A stretch of 64,000 nt of DNA from Marinomonas sp. TW1 (GCF_001625355.1 NZ_JSEE01000012.1:84110-148109), one strand, 5' to 3'. Shown: positions 55,150 to 63,879, numbered from the stretch's first letter. Notes: a model not told the origin generated them from the sequence alone. Numbers and translations are program-made.

Positions 55150-55823
55150 TTCAGACTAATTCCTTCTTTCGGAAAGCGATTCTCAATCATGTGAATGCCG
55201 TATGCGGCCATGATGCTAAACATCAAATATAAAATCCCCACCAAAGTGAATGGCTCAAGATATCGAAAATTTTCAGAACCAATGATTTTGGCAATTTGCA
55301 GCATCTCCAGCAACGTAATAGCAGACAACTGCGGTGTTTCTTTAAACATGGCGATAATGTAATTCCCTGTGGCAGGGATCATCGGACGAATCGCCTGAGG
55401 CAAGATGACATCACGATACGTGTCGAACATGGAAAGATTCAATGCTCTGGATGCTTCCCACTGCCCTTTTTCTACCCCATCAATACCGCTACGAAACACT
55501 TCTGAAAGATAAGCGCCATAATGCAGCCCCAGTGCCAAAACACCGGTCAATAAAGGTGACATGCTAATACCGAATTCCGGCATGACGTAGTACAGGAAAA
55601 AAATTTGTACCAGCAAAGGCGTACTGCGTATAAATTCAACCAGCCAATAGATTACACTACGTATACTGCGGTGCCGACTGCGTCTGATTAAGGCAAAAGC
55701 CAAGCCCACTAAAACAGCTAAACAACTTCCTAACAAAGTAGCCAGCAAAGTCACTTTCGCTGCCGACAAGATCATTGGCAATACTTCCCAAGTGAATGCC
55801 CAACTCCAAGTTAACCCGACCAT
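55146..55823 (-). CDS. ehuD: ABC transporter permease, ectoine type
   Basis: 225 residues with about five membrane segments and the HisM-type EAA loop ([31 protein letters not shown] in pieces, residues ~140-170). [28 protein letters not shown] at the start resembles EhuD. Forms the membrane channel with EhuC. Its last bases overlap ehuA and its first base overlaps the last of ehuC. Confidence 0.84.
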   Translation of the reverse strand: MVGLTWSWAFTWEVLPMILSAAKVTLLATLLGSCLAVLVGLAFALIRRSRHRSIRSVIYWLVEFIRSTPLLVQIFFLYYVMPEFGISMSPLLTGVLALGLHYGAYLSEVFRSGIDGVEKGQWEASRALNLSMFDTYRDVILPQAIRPMIPATGNYIIAMFKETPQLSAITLLEMLQIAKIIGSENFRYLEPFTLVGILYLMFSIMAAYGIHMIENRFPKEGISLK

Positions 55824-56482
55824 TATTTAACCCCTCCACGTCCAAGACCTTTACTTAGGCGCTTTTCTAGATAGCGGAAACACAAGGCCAAACATTGCGA
55901 GATAACAAAATAAAGTAATAAGACCACACCGAAAATTTCACCTACTTGTAAGGTCATATCTGCGAGTGATTTTGCCTTAAACGTTAGATCTGCAATGGTA
56001 ATTAACGATACCAAAGATGTCGCTTTAACAAGCTCAATCGCTAAGTTCCCAAATGGTGGAATCATGCCAACTAAAGCCTGAGGTAAAATAATGCGTCTTA
56101 AGCTTTGTGATGGTGTGAAGTTTAATGCGATAGACGCTTCAAACTGTCCCTTTGGAACAGAAGAAATGGCGCCGCGAACCACCTCTGTACCATAAGCGCC
56201 AATGTTTAGACCCAGAGCAATCACGCCTGCCGTCATAGCATCGATAGAAAAACCAAATAAAGGGAGAACAAAGTAAATCCAATACAATTGGATCAATGCT
56301 GACGTGCCACGGAAAAACTCAATATAAACAACGGCTAATTGCTTTAAAGGAAAGCCACCATATAAGCGCATTAAGCCAAAGATAAAGGCCATGGCGGCAG
56401 CCAAAGGCAGTGCCATTGCAACGATTTTAATCGTCACAATGGCACCTTGAAGTAACACGGAGACTATTTCTCCAAATTCCAT
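55823..56482 (-). CDS. ehuC: ABC transporter permease, ectoine type
   Basis: 219 residues, five or so membrane segments. The EAA loop is EASIALNFTPSQSLRRIILPQALVGMIPPFGN in pieces near residues 118-150, and EFFRGTSALIQLYWIYFVLP near 58 is typical of the polar amino acid permease group. GAGTAAACAG lies upstream. Partner of EhuD. Confidence 0.84.
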   Translation of the reverse strand: MEFGEIVSVLLQGAIVTIKIVAMALPLAAAMAFIFGLMRLYGGFPLKQLAVVYIEFFRGTSALIQLYWIYFVLPLFGFSIDAMTAGVIALGLNIGAYGTEVVRGAISSVPKGQFEASIALNFTPSQSLRRIILPQALVGMIPPFGNLAIELVKATSLVSLITIADLTFKAKSLADMTLQVGEIFGVVLLLYFVISQCLALCFRYLEKRLSKGLGRGGVK

Positions 56483-56500
56483 TCTGTTTACTCCTTGGCG

Positions 56501-57349
56501 TTACTTACAAAGTTTCTCAGCCGTCATACCTTTAGCCAAAGTATGTTGACCAAAGCCATATGGCTCAACCATGGTTAGATGCTCCTCTGAACCCAAAAAA
56601 TCGGCCAGTTTGTTATTAAACGCATCTCGTAGATTCTCATCGCCAGGGCGGAACCCAAACGCACCATAACCTTTCACTGATTTGCCACTGATTATCAGAT
56701 CCTCAAAAGGTTGTGCTAATTCTACTTTGCTGTCTTTAGACGCAAGGTTCGCCATGGTTAAGCTGGTACCAGCTAGCGCATCAATTCGACCCGCTTTCAA
56801 AGCCGCAACACCTGATGGATAATCAGGTAATGTCACTATTTTATTCATCGCAATGCCAAAATCACGTGCATAGCCATACTCAACCGCTCCTGACATCACG
56901 CCCATTTTTACATCTTTGGAGTGAATGTCTGCATAGCCATTCAGTTGCTCTGGATTGCCATTTTTAACTAAAAAGCCTTCGCCAATACTGTAGGTGGGAT
57001 TGGAAAAGAGTATTTGCATACAACGTTTTGGTGTTACATACATGCCTGCCGCAATGACATCAAACCGACCCGCTCTCAAGCCAGGAATTAAAGCACCAAA
57101 CTCAGTCACCACCACATCAACATCTTTAACACCCAACTCTTCTAACACATGAACCGCGATCACTGGTGCTTCACCTGCTGGTTCGCCATCAGACGTGGTG
57201 TAGCCATAAGGAACTTCATTCGCTACCCCTATGGTCACTTTACCTTCTTGCTTAATGTCATCTAAGGTATCCGCATAAACCGATACAGATAGAATAGAGA
57301 AACAAAATATCATTAGTGATATAACTTTATTTTTTATAGAAAAATACAT
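56501..57349 (-). CDS. ehuB: Ectoine/hydroxyectoine-type ABC transporter substrate-binding protein
   Basis: 282 residues with a signal peptide (MYFSIKNKVISLMIFCF through VSVYA). The mature part KVTIGVANEVPYGYTTSDGEPAGEAPVIA, TEFGALIPGLRAGRFDVIAAGMYVTPKRC and KGYGAFGFRPGD (read in pieces) follows EhuB of Sinorhizobium closely. Ectoines are osmoprotectants and nutrients in marine habitats, so the assignment suits the organism. AAAGGACGAGG precedes the ATG. First gene of ehuBCDA; the eut/doe genes for ectoine breakdown are not here. Confidence 0.86.
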   Translation of the reverse strand: MYFSIKNKVISLMIFCFSILSVSVYADTLDDIKQEGKVTIGVANEVPYGYTTSDGEPAGEAPVIAVHVLEELGVKDVDVVVTEFGALIPGLRAGRFDVIAAGMYVTPKRCMQILFSNPTYSIGEGFLVKNGNPEQLNGYADIHSKDVKMGVMSGAVEYGYARDFGIAMNKIVTLPDYPSGVAALKAGRIDALAGTSLTMANLASKDSKVELAQPFEDLIISGKSVKGYGAFGFRPGDENLRDAFNNKLADFLGSEEHLTMVEPYGFGQHTLAKGMTAEKLCK

Positions 57350-57601
57350 TTAAAGCCTCGTCCTTTGTGAATAAATCGTCTAATTCCTTATTAATCCTAT
57401 ACAATCAAAGAGATTTACTCAATATGATTAGAGTTATAAACATTTCAACTCTTAACTAAAAATAAAAAAAAGGCACTCCAACTCACATCGAAAGGCAGAC
57501 ATAGCAAGGCATAGAAATAGAATTCTAGGAATGAAAAAAACACGATGAGAGAAACACAAATAACCGTAAATCAGAGGATGTTGTTTGATTTTACCAACGA
57601 G

Positions 57602-58315
57602 TTAGGCGATAGACATATACCCAACCAAGCCCAACGAGAAACCAAGTACGGCGCCTAATGGTGGCCCCCAATGTTTCTCTAAAACAGCTTGAGGTGCAAT
57701 GTCTTGAAATACAATATAAAGGATCCCCCCAGCCGAAAATAGCATAATTCCAGAAATGACATTGTGATATTCAGACAGCCAGATGTATGCAATCATGCCT
57801 GCTATAGGTCCTGTCAACGCCAAGAGAAAAAACAAAATCAGAACCGTTTTTACCGGATAGGCTCGAGTATCTCGCAACTCCCGAAATGCATTAAAACCTT
57901 CTGGAATATTTTGCATGACAATCAGTAAGGTAATGAGCAGCGCATCACGGCTGCCAGTTGCAACCGAAGCACCTAAGGCAAGAGATTCTGGAATAAAGTC
58001 AGACAACATGGCAATTAATTGACTTACTGATGAACCACTTTTTGCAAGGTAGTAATCCAGTAACATAAAACTAACGCCACCAGAAACAAACACGCTGGTC
58101 GCTTGTAAGGAAGAAAAACCAGATATGCCTTGTGGTACCAAAACTAAAGCCACAGCAGACATCAAAGCGCCACCGCCAAAAGCAGTAATACCATGCAGGA
58201 TTTCTTTTTCTAACCAAACCGGTTTAATATGAAGAAAGTGAGCAATAATTGCACCTGCGGGCATGGCCATGCCCGCAAAAAAAGTAAGAAAAAACGCATA
58301 CTGTAACGGTACCAT
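57602..58315 (-). CDS. ZIP-family metal transporter
   Basis: 237 residues with about seven to eight membrane segments. The ZIP motifs are DFIPESLALGAS near residue 103 and VMQNIPEGFNAFRELR near 128, where the histidines of classical zinc transporters are replaced by Asp, Glu and Asn. Metal unknown (zinc, iron or another divalent ion), direction not shown. It lies 252 bases upstream of ehuB and reads the same way. The gap 57350-57601 holds the ehuB promoter region, with nothing else I can support. Confidence 0.82.
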   Translation of the reverse strand: MVPLQYAFFLTFFAGMAMPAGAIIAHFLHIKPVWLEKEILHGITAFGGGALMSAVALVLVPQGISGFSSLQATSVFVSGGVSFMLLDYYLAKSGSSVSQLIAMLSDFIPESLALGASVATGSRDALLITLLIVMQNIPEGFNAFRELRDTRAYPVKTVLILFFLLALTGPIAGMIAYIWLSEYHNVISGIMLFSAGGILYIVFQDIAPQAVLEKHWGPPLGAVLGFSLGLVGYMSIA

Positions 58316-58382
58316 TCATCGTTTTCCTAAACAGTTAGCCGAGTCCATTTTATGTCTCAAATCGTACAGCTATGAAACATTG

Positions 58383-58508
58383 TTAACGCTCAATATTGAC
58401 CCAAGCATCCCAACCTTGCCAGTCTTCGTGATTTAATTCATCAAAATTTGGTTTACGACTTATATTTTTTGAATTGCTTCGAGTTAAGGATCTAATTAGT
58501 TGTTTCAC
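58383..58508 (-). CDS. Unannotated 41-residue small protein
   Basis: GTG start at 58506-58508, seven bases after AGGAG, an excellent ribosome binding site. The product begins MKQLIRSLTRSNSKNISRK and ends in DWQGWDAWVNIER: a basic front half and a Trp-rich acidic back half. It lies in the 438-base gap between the ZIP transporter and the REC-PilZ gene, same strand as both. I do not recognise it. The ribosome binding site and unusual composition argue that it is real; conservation would decide. The rest of that gap (58509-58753) shows nothing I can name. Confidence 0.5.
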   Translation of the reverse strand: MKQLIRSLTRSNSKNISRKPNFDELNHEDWQGWDAWVNIER

Positions 58509-58753
58509 TCCACATCTCCTAAATGCTGGTAATGGCACCAAGATATACGATGAAGAGGAATCGCGATATTGAGATAAATATAACGCCTTAATAAATTTCG
58601 GCTATCAACAGCAAGCATAACCTCAAAGACGCTTTAGAAAACAAGATTCAGCTCTAAGACGGTGTTAAAGCAATCACCAAAGCAACTCACTTTATCTATG
58701 ACTAGACCGACCTGAGTTAAAATAGCTTAGCGCAATTCATCTACTGCTATTTG

Positions 58754-59560
58754 TTAACTGACCAGTTCCGTTTTGGCATCATCTGAAGTATCTAAAACCT
58801 GACGATTTTTAACCCCACCCAACGTGAGAGCGTCCATCAACTTAGTTAAGTCGTTAACACAATTAGGCTGACTCTCAAGTGTGTCCAAATTGATCGCCAC
58901 ATCACAGACATGAACCCCCTCTTGTATAGGGCTCGAAGCTTCAATACGAACAATGTCATAAACCAGCTCCTTAATAGTAATATCTTGAGCTTTAGAGGTT
59001 GGCATTGAAAAGCTGATCCGACATTTATCGAACAACCTGATCTGATCTGTGTAAGGGACCTCAAATAACATTCCGGAACTGCTGAGATTTTTAATCTTAC
59101 CTAACACAGACTCCTGAGACATAAATGACACTTGAAAACGGTGCGGCGGAAGATCCGAAACTCGAGCACTTCTTCTTTGCTCAGAGCTGTACCAGGCGCG
59201 ACGTATGGCATCCTCTAGTCGCTCCGGTGTAAACGGTTTAACAAGGTACTGTGTCACCCCTTTCTCAATCGCATCAACAACAAAACTCTTGCTGTCTTCA
59301 GATGCCATCATAATAAAAGGAGTATTTTTGAGCTTTGGATGATTCCGTATAAAATCAAGCAATTGAAAACCATTCAAATGAGGCATATCCAAATCAGAGA
59401 TGACCACATCAACCGCTTGCTTTTGCAAAATGAGCTTAGCTGTTAGTCCATTGACAGCAGACAATATTCTTTGACTTCCTAACTGATCATAAATCGTGCT
59501 TTTCACAACCGAGCGAACAGATTGACTATCATCAGCAATCAAAAAACTAACATTTTTCAT
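58754..59560 (-). CDS. Response regulator with PilZ domain
   Basis: 268 residues. The receiver domain has acidic residues in FLIADDSQSVR, the phospho-acceptor aspartate in VVISDLDMPHLNG near 51 and lysine in YLVKPF near 102. The PilZ domain runs from ~130: RRSAR (RxxxR motif) and NLSSSGMLFEV (NxSxxG motif), so c-di-GMP binding is expected. AAAGGAAAA precedes the ATG at 59558-59560. It links a phosphorylation input with c-di-GMP; target and kinase are unknown. Confidence 0.85.
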   Translation of the reverse strand: MKNVSFLIADDSQSVRSVVKSTIYDQLGSQRILSAVNGLTAKLILQKQAVDVVISDLDMPHLNGFQLLDFIRNHPKLKNTPFIMMASEDSKSFVVDAIEKGVTQYLVKPFTPERLEDAIRRAWYSSEQRRSARVSDLPPHRFQVSFMSQESVLGKIKNLSSSGMLFEVPYTDQIRLFDKCRISFSMPTSKAQDITIKELVYDIVRIEASSPIQEGVHVCDVAINLDTLESQPNCVNDLTKLMDALTLGGVKNRQVLDTSDDAKTELVS

Positions 59561-59744
59561 GTATTTTCCTTTGCTATAAATCAATGAAGAAAAATAACCG
59601 AACGCAATAATAACACCGGATGTAACAAAATGTATCTAAAAATACGCTTAAATTCGGTTAATCCAACCTCAAAATAATTCGTTAGAATCTCTTTAAGTTT
59701 ACGAACACTGTCCACCAGATTCGTTCTATTAATCTCATATCACG

Positions 59745-60077
59745 TTACGATTTTTTGACAAAATGTGCAGAAATAAACATGTCACCCACGCCATAAACGC
59801 GACAGTCTAACTGATGATCTTTGCCTTCCTTAATACGCTTAATAACGGCTTTCGTGCCCATCTTTAACACCTGTGAACTGCCTTTCACTTTTAGATCTTT
59901 AATGAGTGTTACCTTGCCACCCTCCACCAACAGATTGCCATTAGCATCAAGCACTTTTACTTCGTCTTCCTGCTCCTCTTCTACTCCCCATTCGTAACCG
60001 CACTCCGGACAGATAAGTAAAGATTGATCTTGATAAACATAGTCAGAATGGCAGTTTGAACAAGGTGGTAACGGCAT
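59745..60077 (-). CDS. PhnA/YjdM-type zinc-ribbon protein
   Basis: 110 residues. The N-terminal zinc ribbon PPCSNCHSDYVYQDQSLLICPECGYEW has two CxxC pairs, and the C-terminal DANGNLLVEGGKVTLIKDLKVKGSS is the conserved PhnA domain. Despite the name, no role in phosphonate use is proven. The start is the ATG at 60075-60077; a longer frame would add four residues. Confidence 0.92.
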   Translation of the reverse strand: MPLPPCSNCHSDYVYQDQSLLICPECGYEWGVEEEQEDEVKVLDANGNLLVEGGKVTLIKDLKVKGSSQVLKMGTKAVIKRIKEGKDHQLDCRVYGVGDMFISAHFVKKS

Positions 60078-60269
60078 AATACATCTCATGAACAGATAAA
60101 ATTTGATCGTTTAATTAGAAGCTAAGCGATGGCACTGCTCAACTCAACTCAACTCAAAAGGCATTTTTTCTAATCATTAAACGCCCTAATTTTTTACACA
60201 ACGTCAGTTTTTTGTACGGATTGCACAAAACGGAACACGATGTTCGAAGAAACAAATAAGAACTAATGC

Positions 60270-60288
60270 GATAATGAGAACAATTAAC
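60270..60288 (+). promoter_or_regulatory. Fur box of the TonB-dependent receptor gene
   Basis: GATAATGAGAACAATTAAC matches the Fur consensus GATAATGATAATCATTATC at 15 of 19 positions and lies 68 bases before the start codon. Iron-loaded Fur would repress the receptor gene. Confidence 0.72.
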
Positions 60289-60355
60289 ATTTGAACAGTA
60301 TCTGTTTTTCGTTTTGAAATCTATCGTCATATTAAAAATAGGAGCCACACCAGCA

Positions 60356-62221
60356 ATGAAAAAAATAAGCTTGATGAGTATGACAGCCTTAGCTGTCGCC
60401 GCCTCCAATGCAAGCCTTGCAGAAGAACAATTGGATAACCTCGTTATCACAGCCTCAGGCTTCGAACAAGAAACCACCGAAGCCCCTGCATCCATCAGCG
60501 TTATTACGGCTGAAGATATTGAAAAAGGCGCTTACCGAGACCTTGCTGAAGCAATTGAAAGCGTTCCTGGCGTGCAATTAGTATCAAGCTTTGGAGGTCA
60601 GACAATTCAGATTCGTGGTTTGGGTGCTGATTATACTCTAATAATGGTTGATGGCCGCCCTCAAAATTCACGTGAATCACAAGCCAAAGAGAGTCAGGGT
60701 TTCGAACAAGAATTTATGCCTCCTTTATCCATGATTGAACGTATTGAAATTGTACGTGGACCTATGTCTACCCTATATGGATCAAGTGCTATGGGCGGCG
60801 CAATCAACATCATTACAAAAAAGCATACCAATGAATGGCACGGCAACATACGTTCCGAGCTAGTCATAGCTGAGGGCAGTAAGTTTAATAACCGCAATAA
60901 GAATTCAATTTCTTTATCGGGCCCGATTATTTCCGACAAACTTAGCTTGCAATTAAATACGGAATATTTTGAGCAAGAAGAAGATGAAATCATAGGTGGA
61001 AATGTTGAGAAAAATACCGAAAGCTATCGCGCTAAAGTGAGTTTTTCTCCAAATGACGACCATACATTTGCTTTAGATGTCAGCAGAACCGAAATAGAGA
61101 GAATTTCAACAACAACGGGGTACGATGCAAAATTTGGATCGTTTCAAGAAAACGAAAAAGAATCGTTAGCTTTAACTCACGAAGGCAATTATGGCTCTAT
61201 CGAAGAGAGCAGTTATTTACAAATTGACTCTGTTGACAACATCACTGGTGAATCCAAAGTGTCCAATACAATTTTAGACTCAAATTGGACCCTACCATCT
61301 GATGATCATATCCTCACGATTGGTGGTAATTACACACAATCAGAGCTAGAAGGCTCGGATAATTCAAGTAATGTTACTAACGACCAAGTTGCTCTTTATG
61401 CTGAAGACGAGTGGGGAATCACTGACAACTTCGCGTTAACAATAGGCTTGCGAGCAGATAAGAATGAGAATTTTGATGAGCATTTAAGCCCACGTCTATA
61501 TGGTGTCTTTTCTTTTTCAGATCAATGGACATTAAAAGGTGGTATATCAACTGGTTATAAAACACCAAAGATTCGTCAACTATCTTCAGACTGGGGAGTA
61601 ATAGGCAGGGACTCTAACTATACTGTTGGGAACCCAAACTTAAAACCCGAATCATCAGTGAGTAAAGAAATTGGCATTTCTTATAACGATAACCGTACAC
61701 TGACTAGCATCACCCTTTTTGAAAATAAATTTAAAGATCAAATTAGCAGAGTGGACTGCACAACCGTTGATTTCTGTGAAAACACAAACAATAGAACCTA
61801 TGTAAATGTTAATAAAGCCGAAACAAAAGGCCTTGAACTAAGTACTAAATATCTCATCACAAACCGTTTAACGACGACTCTTAGCTACACTTATATGGAC
61901 TCTGAGCAATTATCAGGGTCTAGTAAAGGAGAGCCTTTGACGAATACACCTAAACATGTCGGCACAGCCTCTGTTAATTGGTCAGTTTTAGAAAACATGA
62001 ACACTTGGGTCAATTACCAATATCATGGCAAAGAAAATAATGAAGATGAGCCAACTCCAGCTTATGAACTTGTTGATATTGGTGGCAAATATCAGATTAA
62101 CAGCAACCTAAGCGTCAGCCTAGGTATCAATAACTTACTTGGTGAAGAGTTTGATTATGATGTATTTGGATATACAGAACCAACTCGCAGATACTGGGTT
62201 GCTTTAGACGCTTCCTTCTAA
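60356..62221 (+). CDS. TonB-dependent siderophore receptor, IrgA/CirA-like
   Basis: 621 residues. Outer-membrane receptor that takes up an iron siderophore with TonB energy. A signal peptide ends near residue 24 (NASLA), the TonB box is DNLVITASG, the plug has TISV-type ITAEDIEKGAYRDLAEAIESVPGV and ERIEIVRGPMSTLYGSSAMGGAINIITKK (in pieces), and the barrel ends RRYWVALDASF with the C-terminal Phe. It closely resembles Vibrio cholerae IrgA, an enterobactin receptor; catecholate substrate is likely but not proven. The ATG at 60356 has AGGAG 11 bases upstream. No siderophore transport genes are next to it. Confidence 0.93.
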   Translation: MKKISLMSMTALAVAASNASLAEEQLDNLVITASGFEQETTEAPASISVITAEDIEKGAYRDLAEAIESVPGVQLVSSFGGQTIQIRGLGADYTLIMVDGRPQNSRESQAKESQGFEQEFMPPLSMIERIEIVRGPMSTLYGSSAMGGAINIITKKHTNEWHGNIRSELVIAEGSKFNNRNKNSISLSGPIISDKLSLQLNTEYFEQEEDEIIGGNVEKNTESYRAKVSFSPNDDHTFALDVSRTEIERISTTTGYDAKFGSFQENEKESLALTHEGNYGSIEESSYLQIDSVDNITGESKVSNTILDSNWTLPSDDHILTIGGNYTQSELEGSDNSSNVTNDQVALYAEDEWGITDNFALTIGLRADKNENFDEHLSPRLYGVFSFSDQWTLKGGISTGYKTPKIRQLSSDWGVIGRDSNYTVGNPNLKPESSVSKEIGISYNDNRTLTSITLFENKFKDQISRVDCTTVDFCENTNNRTYVNVNKAETKGLELSTKYLITNRLTTTLSYTYMDSEQLSGSSKGEPLTNTPKHVGTASVNWSVLENMNTWVNYQYHGKENNEDEPTPAYELVDIGGKYQINSNLSVSLGINNLLGEEFDYDVFGYTEPTRRYWVALDASF

Positions 62222-62236
62222 TCGTCCCTCAATACT

Positions 62237-62277
62237 ACAAAGCCTCGATGAATTATTCGTCGAGGCTTTGTTTTTTT
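62237..62277 (+). terminator. Terminator of the receptor gene
   Basis: ACAAAGCCTCGA and TCGAGGCTTTGT pair perfectly (11-base loop) and are followed by TTTTTT, 15 bases after the stop codon. Confidence 0.9.
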
Positions 62278-62774
62278 CATTACTCCCTAGTAAATTGAGT
62301 TTTACTTAACTCTAATCAAATATTATTCTGATCAAACATAGATATTGCTGTGTAATATTTCAAATCGCGGCCCAAGTTCGTTCATCACTCATTTACAGAC
62401 AAGGTCACGGCTTTCGCCATTGAGTAAGTCTGGCCGTCACGCTTTGCTTACAAAATCGTCTCCTTGAAAACAATAGGCTTGCATTGACGCAAGGCCTAAA
62501 CATCAAGTGGTGTGGTTTTGGTTGAACGCTGGTTGAACGCTTTGCGACTTTTAAAGGGGCCTGACCCTGCGCAATCAGTGTGAGAGACTCTTGTTTTGTC
62601 TGATCTATCGCTACTTAAATTTGTTTAGAGTTTAGACTCTCTTTTGTTATTTAGTTTGTTTTTTGATCGGAACAAAATAAATTTAACGAAAGAGAGGCGC
62701 TTATTAAAGCGCCGAGACACACTTCTAGGGACGGTATGCCCCCCTGAAGACATAAGAGGTAAAAATCCTAATGC
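62278..62774. other. Non-coding stretch
   Basis: About 500 bases without a gene I can support. It has an 11-base direct repeat GGTTGAACGCT (around 62520-62543) and a phrase GGGGCCTGACCCTGCGCAATC near 62557 of unknown meaning. Short open frames here lack ribosome binding sites and protein-like composition. Confidence 0.4.
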
Positions 62775-62854
62775 ATGCCATCTTGGCATTGGAGTCGTGC
62801 AGACGCGTTGAGCTTGCGAAACAGGCGCAAGCGAAGGCAATGGTAAGATGGCAT
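62775..62854. repeat. Large imperfect hairpin element
   Basis: ATGCCATCTTGGCATTG (62775-62791) pairs with CAATGGTAAGATGGCAT (62838-62854) at 15 of 17 positions, and an inner stem CTTGCG/CGCAAG (62813-62831) lies inside. It may be a small non-autonomous mobile element or a structured RNA. Confidence 0.45.
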
Positions 62855-62945
62855 TTCCTGCAGACAAAAGAAGTGACTATTACCATCGGCGATGGTATCT
62901 CAGGGATCAGATCCGAAACTGACGACCTATATATGCTCTTTGGGT

Positions 62946-63090
62946 ACGACCTACTCTTATAATGCTCTTGGGGTACACATGGGATCCCCCACACTACCCT
63001 CGGCGATGGCTAGCGCCTGCGGCGAATAAAGAGTCTCTGCTGAGTTCGAGGTGGGATCAGGTGGTTCAACGCCTCTATGATCGTCAAGCA
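62946..63090 (-). pseudogene. Broken 5S rRNA copy
   Basis: The plus-strand text ACGACCTACTCT, then ACATGGGATCCCCCACACTACC, CTCGGCGATGGC and GGTGGGATCAGGTGGTTCAACG is the intact 5S gene of 63880-63996 in order. Two inserts interrupt it: about 19 bases at 62958-62976 and a longer stretch at about 63011-63037 replacing the GCTTTTCAC block. The 3' end arm of the terminal helix is absent. The base after the 5' end (AATTC) matches the real rRNA spacer. So this is a copy of an rRNA operon end. Confidence 0.8.
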
Positions 63091-63170
63091 ATTCGGTTTG
63101 CGTATCGTTCTGGTATGAGCTGTTTGCTCTGTTAACCAAATTTCGGTAACGAATTTTCTATCTGTTTGAT

Positions 63171-63585
63171 ACTAGTACAGTATTTGATCGTGTAAAAGAA
63201 CAAAACGGGCTAGGCTAACAAAATAACCGAGTCTTGCAGCTAATGTGAATGCTTTGAGGTTGCTGAACTAACCCCATCCTCACCTTCCCCTTGAAGACAT
63301 AAGGGGAAGGAACAAGAGACTTGGTTTGTCGACAAAACATCATATCGGATAGCTTGAGCCCATCTGACATGCATGTGACTAGTAGCGTAATTGATTGGGT
63401 AAAAGAACAAAACGGGCTAGGCTAACAAAATAACCGAGTCTTGCAGTTAATGTGATTGGATAGAGGTTGCTGGACTAACCCCATCCCTTCCCCTTGAAGA
63501 CATAAGGGGAAGGAACAAGAGACTTGGTTTGTCGACAAAACATCATATCGGATAGCTTGAGCCCATCTGACATGCATGTGACTAG
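63171..63585. repeat. Two tandem copies of a ~205-base repeat
   Basis: 63171-63377 and 63378-63580 are near-identical units, each beginning ACTAGT and sharing GTAAAAGAACAAAACGGGCT, ACCGAGTCTTGCAG, GGTTTGTCGACAAAACATC and CATCTGACATGCATGTG. Both carry a hairpin CCTTCCCCTT ... AAGGGGAAGG (63283-63310 and 63486-63513) with the loop GAAGACAT. The units are non-coding. Confidence 0.85.
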
Positions 63586-63593
63586 ATGAGCAA

Positions 63594-63654
63594 GATCCCA
63601 AGCAGCGTAAGCCGCTGACGACGGCAGTGACGCAAGGCGTCGCTGTTTGGGATC
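63594..63654. other. Hairpin downstream of the repeat
   Basis: GATCCCAAGCAGCG and CGCTGTTTGGGATC pair at 13 of 14 positions around a 33-base loop that has its own small stems (CAGCG/CGCTG and GACGC/GCGTC). Function unknown. Confidence 0.5.
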
Positions 63655-63708
63655 GTATTGTGTGGGGCTGGTCTTAGAATACTGAGGATATTAGAGACGA
63701 CCTCACAG

Positions 63709-63777
63709 ATCTAAAGCTTCGCTTTATCCCCTACGGGCATCCTTCGGATGTCTTCCACTGGCCCCTTCGGTGCATCG
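63709..63777. other. Cluster of three short hairpins with TTCG loops
   Basis: TAAAGCTTCGCTTTA (63712-63726), CATCCTTCGGATG (63738-63750) and GGCCCCTTCGGTGC (about 63760-63773) lie next to each other; two are C(TTCG)G-type. They sit between the repeats and the rRNA terminator. Confidence 0.5.
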
Positions 63778-63836
63778 TGTAATCACATGTATCCAGAGGT
63801 AGTGAAGAGATAAGTGACGAGGTTCCAAAACGAAAA

Positions 63837-63866
63837 AACCCCGCCCTGCTTCGCAGGACGAGGTTC
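63837..63866 (-). terminator. rRNA operon terminator
   Basis: AACCCCGCCCTGC and GCAGGACGAGGTT form a GC-rich stem with a TTC loop; on the minus strand a T run (complement of CGAAAAAA at 63831-63838) follows. It lies 14 bases after the 5S rRNA 3' end. Confidence 0.9.
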
Positions 63867-63879
63867 TTTTCATTTTAAA

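Noticed and set aside
57350..57601. Small gene between ehuB and the ZIP gene
   Set aside because: The longest frames are about a dozen codons and no ribosome binding site is seen.
62625..63139. Several minus-strand open frames of 60-89 codons
   Set aside because: They cross the broken 5S copy and the hairpin element, lack ribosome binding sites and have low-quality composition.
63171..63585. CRISPR-like array
   Set aside because: There are only two copies of a ~205-base unit, with no short regular spacers and no cas genes.
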